Origin: Dissophora ornata | Taxonomy: Eukaryota; Mortierellomycota; Mortierellomycetes; Mortierellales; Mortierellaceae | Direction of reading: 5' to 3' | Assembly: GCA_025201705.1 (NCBI GenBank) | Contig: MU617081.1 | Coordinates: 1 to 11,484, forward strand | Length of the DNA: 11,484 bases | Shown: in pieces, positions 8,500-11,484 of the stretch | How the letters are laid out: each line of letters begins with the position of its first letter | Position numbering within the stretch: position 1 is the first letter of the stretch | The notes under the pieces: generated by a model | Databases searched by the model: none | Told to the model about the DNA's origin: nothing | The model's input: the letters and a program-made list of their open reading frames with translations, nothing else | Program-made: the position numbers and the translations under genes

Positions 8500-11484
8500 A
8501 GTTCCTACCGCAGCGTTTAGCTGCCTTCGTGACTCTCGCGAGTATGGCATGTCTTCTGACTACTCCCGCTCACTCCCAGGATGCGGATGTCAACGCCCTG
8601 GGTTTCGGCTCGCTGAACAGTGGCGGCAAGAAGAAGCACCATCATTGTCACCATGCAGACCACGACAAGGACCATCACCGCCATCGCCACCATAAACTAC
8701 CAAAGCCTATCACCGACAGTAAGTCGTATTACAATTGTTCGTTTACTTTTTCATCCAAAAAGGAGATCGTCGATCGGCCATTCATTCATTCGATCACTCA
8801 CCCTCTTAATTTCCCGATGCGCGCACGTTGTTGTAGAGACGCAGCTGAACCTTGTCTGCAATCAAACTGTCGTTGACACGATCATCTGCAAGACAAAAGT
8901 CCTGCCTCTCAAAGGCGCGTCCCTCGCAGATGAGACGCAGACCACGTTTTATTCGTTCAACAACGGTGGCGGCTCGATTAGCCAGATTTTTATCCCCATG
9001 GACTCCCCCTGCTCCATCGAACTTCCCCCTCAATATTCCGCTGCCATGGCACTCGTGACGGGAGATTCCGAAAACGTGAGCGAAGACTCCGAGGACGTGG
9101 ATGAAGACCTCAAAGACGTGGCTGAAGACTCCGAGGTCGTCTACGAAGTTGCCGAGGACATGAACGAAGATTCCGGGAACTTGGGCGAGGAAGATGTCTC
9201 TAAACAACCCAACAACGCTGGTTTGTGGATCAAGAAGCACCACGGATGCAAGCACGATATACATCACAAGCACAAGCACGGTGTACATCACAAGCACGGC
9301 AAGAATAGAAAACACCGCAAGCACGGCAAACACCATCGCAAGCTCCGTCACCACCACCACCACCACCACCACTGCCACCACGATAATCACAAGCACCCAT
9401 ACCTTGGCTTCTGCGTTACCACTGGTGAGATCTGTGGGTCGGAGCTTTTTGGCTGCGACTTCAATCTGACGACGCTCCACCACTGCAGAGCTGTTGGAGA
9501 GAAACCTGAGATCCTTTTGCCCAATGCTAAAGTCTGTCAAGGCATGGATGATGGTAAAAAATGCAAGTGCTCCTCATCCACACCCGTCTGCGGTGCCTCG
9601 CTCCCCAGCAATTGCATGGCCGATCCCAGTGCGATCTACTACTGCCCTAATGGCGCCGGTTCCAACTTTGAGATCCTCAGTACCTGTCACCCAGGCACCC
9701 AGTGCAATACCGGACTGAATGGCGATGCAATCTGCGGCTTCTCGGGCTGCAAATGCAAAGGCAGCCGTCAAGTCTGTTCACAGCAGTTCCCTAGCAAATG
9801 TGGCATGGACCCCAACAGTCTTTACCGATGCAGCTCCAGCGGAGAGGCTGTCCTCGTCAATACTTGTGGCAGCTCCAAGGAGTGTATCGCTGTTATTGAT
9901 GGAGCCATTTGCGCCTCCGATGACTGCAAATGCCACAACGAGGGCACCATTTGCGGCGAAGTTTTCCCTGCTTCATGTCGTTTACATGAAGGTGCACTGT
10001 ATACCTGTATCAAGGGCCAGAGCCCAGTTCTACTCAATAGCTGCGCGCTAGGAACTTGTGCTGCTTCAGCTATCTTTAAGGCGACTTCCAGCAAGAACCA
10101 CTGCATTGACTCGTGCACTTGTATTGGCGATAACTCTGTAAGTACTACGATGTTCAAAGCTACATACATACATTTTTTATTTAAAAAAACCCCCCCGGAC
10201 AACTAACACGCTTATCTTCCTTAATTAAGGTGTGCGGTTCCACATTCTCACTTTCCTGCAATTTAGACCCCAAAACCATCTACACCTGCCTTGGTTTGGG
10301 ATCGATGCCTAGGGCGAGTAACCAGTGCGATTTCAGATGCAACGTGCAACCGGACGACAGTTCCTGTGACCACAACCCATGCACCTGCTCCGGGGTCGCT
10401 CCAACTTGTGGTTCTCGTTTCCCGCGCCACTGCAATCTCGATAATAACACCATTTACACTTGCTCTGGAGCTGGTTCAATTCCATCGTTTGGGGCCAAAT
10501 GTCCCATAGGTTGCATTGTCAAAGACAGTGGCCTTGATGTGTGCGCAAAAACCACAAATACAGACCCAACTACAACACGCAAGAACGGAGCCGCAACCAC
10601 CGCAATCTCAGCACCGAAGCTGACTAGTAAACCATTCTTAAAGGCTCTTCCTACGGTAAGAGAAAACTCCAATTGAACAACCACTAACCACAACTACTCT
10701 AGAGCAAACAAATCGCTTTAACGGATCCTCTTTCGCAACCCCATCGAATTATAGATACCAACTTTACCGCAACCAAGATCTACTTCCCTGCCAGGAATTG
10801 TGGCCCCAACCGTACCCGCCATCCCAGCTCCGAATGTGCCAGGAATTGCAATCCCCACTTTGCTAGCAATCGCCATCCCCACTTTGCCAGCAATCGCCGT
10901 CCCAACCCTGCCAGGTATCGCCGTCCCCACTCTACTACCAGTCGTGATCCCGGCCATTCCTAGAATTGATGTCCCTAATGTCCCAGGAATTGCAATCCCC
11001 ACTTTGCCGCCAGTCACTGTGCCAGCAATCGCTATCCAAACTCTGCCAGGTATTGCCGTCCCCACTCTGCCGTCAGTCGTGATCCCAATCATCCCTGGAA
11101 TTGATGTCCCTACTGTACCAGGAATTGCAATCCCTACTTTGCCGCCAGTTGTAGTCCCTACTTCGCCAGCAACCGCCATCCTTACTTTGCCAGCAATTGC
11201 TGTCCCAACTCTGCCGCCAGTCGTGATCCCGACCATTCCTGAAATTGATGTCCCTACTGTTCCAGGAATTGCAATCCCTACTTCACTGCCAGTTGTGATC
11301 CCCTCTTTGCCAGCAATCGCCGTCCCTACTTTGCCAGCAGTCGCCATCCCAACTCTGCCAGGTGTAGCCGTTCCCATTCTGCCGCCGGCCGTGATCCCGA
11401 CCATTCCTGAAATTGATGTCCATACTGTGCCAGCAATTGCAATCCCTACTTTACCACCAGTAATGACCTCCACTTTGCCAGCGA
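8496..11484 (+). CDS. Secreted modular Cys/His-rich protein with Pro-rich octapeptide tail, 3' end outside window
   Basis: The exons are 8496-8718, 8837-10137, 10230-10655 and 10755 to beyond the edge, giving at least 893 residues. A signal peptide covers residues 1 to about 27 (MKFLPQRLAAF, cut after TTPAHS). A His cluster lies at 45-66. A domain of about 75 residues follows with CNQTVVDTIIC and SPCSIELPP. Next come acidic heptads (150-191), a His/Lys tract with eight His in a row (207-261), six Cys modules (267-613), a Thr-rich linker (KTTNTDPTTT), and from about 651 an octapeptide array PGIAVPTL. Sequons NQT, NVS, NLT and NNT suggest glycosylation. It probably works outside the cell or in the wall. 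The His and acidic tracts could bind metal, and the Cys modules might bind glycan. I do not recognise a named family, so the function is unknown. The main uncertainty is the last exon, because the frame without intron 3 stops at 10676. Confidence 0.72.
8628..8693 (+). repeat. N-terminal His cluster of the secreted protein
   Basis: Twenty-two residues right after the mature N terminus begin KKKHHHCHH and end HHRHRHH, with Asp interspersed (HADHDKD). The stretch is rich in possible metal ligands. It foreshadows the longer His/Lys tract at 9232-9396. Confidence 0.85.
8719..8836 (+). other. Intron 1 of the secreted-protein gene (phase 1)
   Basis: The donor is a perfect GTAAGT and the acceptor is GTTGTTGTAG. 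The length is 118 nt. It joins KPITD to K-TQLNLVCN. The reading frame upstream of the acceptor (8620-8836) is an open shadow and not coding. Confidence 0.8.
9061..9186 (+). repeat. Six acidic 21-bp / 7-residue repeats
   Basis: The in-frame units are GDSENVS, EDSEDVD, EDLKDVA, EDSEVVY, EVAEDMN and EDSGNLG, followed by a looser EEDVSKQ. The DNA is diverged but shares a GAAGACTCCGAGGACGTG-like core. The tract is strongly acidic and sits just before a strongly basic one. Confidence 0.85.
9232..9396 (+). repeat. His/Lys-rich tract including eight consecutive His
   Basis: Fifty-five residues are nearly all His, Lys, Arg and Gly, with HHKHKHG, HHKHGKN and KHGKHH motifs. (CAC)8 lies at 9349-9372, followed by CHHDNHKH. 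Two Cys lie within it. Such tracts bind Zn, Ni or Cu and titrate near neutral pH; the role here is inferred only. Confidence 0.9.
9412..10544 (+). repeat. Six tandem Cys-rich modules (five with eight Cys each)
   Basis: Modules start at 9412, 9562, 9748, 9925, 10114 and 10380. The last five share C-x-C-x6-C-x7-C-x9-C-x(11-13)-C-x(3-5)-C-x(8-14)-C. The x7 loop usually reads G-x-x-F/L-P, and the x9 loop ends in [IL]-Y-x or YY before Cys (NSLYRC, TIYTC, AIYYC). The first module is degenerate, with fewer Cys. Modules are 50-65 residues long. Intron 10138-10229 cuts the fifth module between its second and third Cys. The Y-x-C-x(11-13)-C-x(3-5)-C part recalls small chitin-binding modules, but I cannot assign a family. 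Confidence 0.85.
10138..10229 (+). other. Intron 2 of the secreted-protein gene (phase 0)
   Basis: The donor is GTAAGT, the branch point is a clear AACTAACAC at 10201-10209, and the acceptor is TTAATTAAG. The length is 92 nt. Splicing joins CTCIGDNS to VCGSTFSLSC and completes a Cys module with the same 6-7-9 spacing as its neighbours, which independently confirms the junction. Confidence 0.9.
10656..10754 (+). other. Intron 3 of the secreted-protein gene (phase 0)
   Basis: The donor is GTAAGA, branch candidates are CACTAACCA (10682) and CTTTAACG (10716), and the acceptor is AATTATAG at 10754. The length is 99 nt. It joins FLKALPT to IPTLPQP, where the octapeptide array begins in register. 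The acceptor at 10702 also keeps an open frame for a while, but that frame stops at about 10961 and gives no repeat protein. If the intron were not removed, the protein would end with VRENSN at 10676. Confidence 0.72.
10755..11484 (+). repeat. 24-bp tandem repeat encoding a Pro-rich hydrophobic octapeptide array
   Basis: After IPTL, about 30 units run to the edge, with consensus P-[GAPE]-[IV]-[ADV]-[IV]-P-T-[LVI] (PGIAIPTL, PAIAVPTL, PPVVIPTI, PEIDVPTV). One unit is cut to five residues (PPVTV). A higher-order block starting at the VVIP unit recurs at 10935, 11070, 11214 and 11382, spaced 135, 144 and 168 nt (six units minus three residues, six units, seven units). The repeat continues past the window. 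Confidence 0.85.

Noticed and set aside
8806..9540. A 244-codon minus-strand frame with a poly-Val stretch that looks like a membrane segment
   Set aside because: It is the complement of the acidic heptads and (CAC)n His tract of the spliced plus-strand gene. It overlaps an intron boundary and has no matching splice or domain evidence.
10703..10961. Alternative last exon starting at 10703 in the frame beginning SKQIALTD
   Set aside because: The junction is possible (CTCTAG acceptor, phase 0), but the frame stops within about 260 nt and reads the repeat out of its Pro/Val/Ile register. It could exist as a minor splice form.
10755..11484. CRISPR array or satellite DNA
   Set aside because: The units are contiguous without unique spacers, differ at codon wobble positions, and keep a reading frame, as expected of a protein repeat in a eukaryotic gene.

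Overview
The window looks like nuclear DNA of a filamentous fungus, most likely an early-diverging one. A Mortierellaceae-type genome is my inference from style, not a database match. The evidence is short spliceosomal introns of 61-118 nt with GT..AG ends and, in two of eight, CTAAC branch points; long low-complexity insertions (polyQ, Ser/Thr-rich) in otherwise ordinary proteins; CT-rich leaders; and a secreted Cys/His-rich protein with a repetitive tail. There is no bacterial gene organisation, RNA gene, transposon or CRISPR array. I read three protein genes by joining open frames across introns with matching phase.

Region 1 (1-6188, + strand) is one four-exon gene for a predicted 1966-residue arrestin-fold protein, most like fungal alpha-arrestins of the Ldb19/ART type. 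The arrestin strands are scattered over about 1150 residues and separated by disordered inserts. The true 5' end may lie left of the window.

Region 2 (6299-7125, - strand) is a three-exon gene converging on the first with a 110-nt spacer. It encodes a 216-residue membrane protein whose long hydrophobic hairpin resembles promethin/LDAF1 lipid-droplet assembly factors, with a C-terminal polyQ tail.

Region 3 (about 7126-8484) is 1.36 kb without a convincing gene. It holds the CT-rich leader of the promethin-like gene and the upstream region of the next gene, which diverge from it.

Region 4 (8496 to the right edge, + strand) is a four-exon gene, 3'-truncated by the window, for a modular secreted protein. 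Its order is signal peptide, small His cluster, domain with a few Cys, six acidic 7-residue repeats, a 55-residue His/Lys-rich tract, six tandem Cys modules (five with a strict eight-Cys spacing), a Thr-rich linker, and a Pro-rich hydrophobic octapeptide array of about 30 units that runs off the edge. I do not recognise this architecture as a named family, and it is the most unusual object here. A four-codon uORF with a strong context ends on its start codon.

Nothing shows that the three genes work in one pathway. The first two would act at membranes (cargo adaptor, lipid droplet/ER) and the third outside the cell or in the wall.
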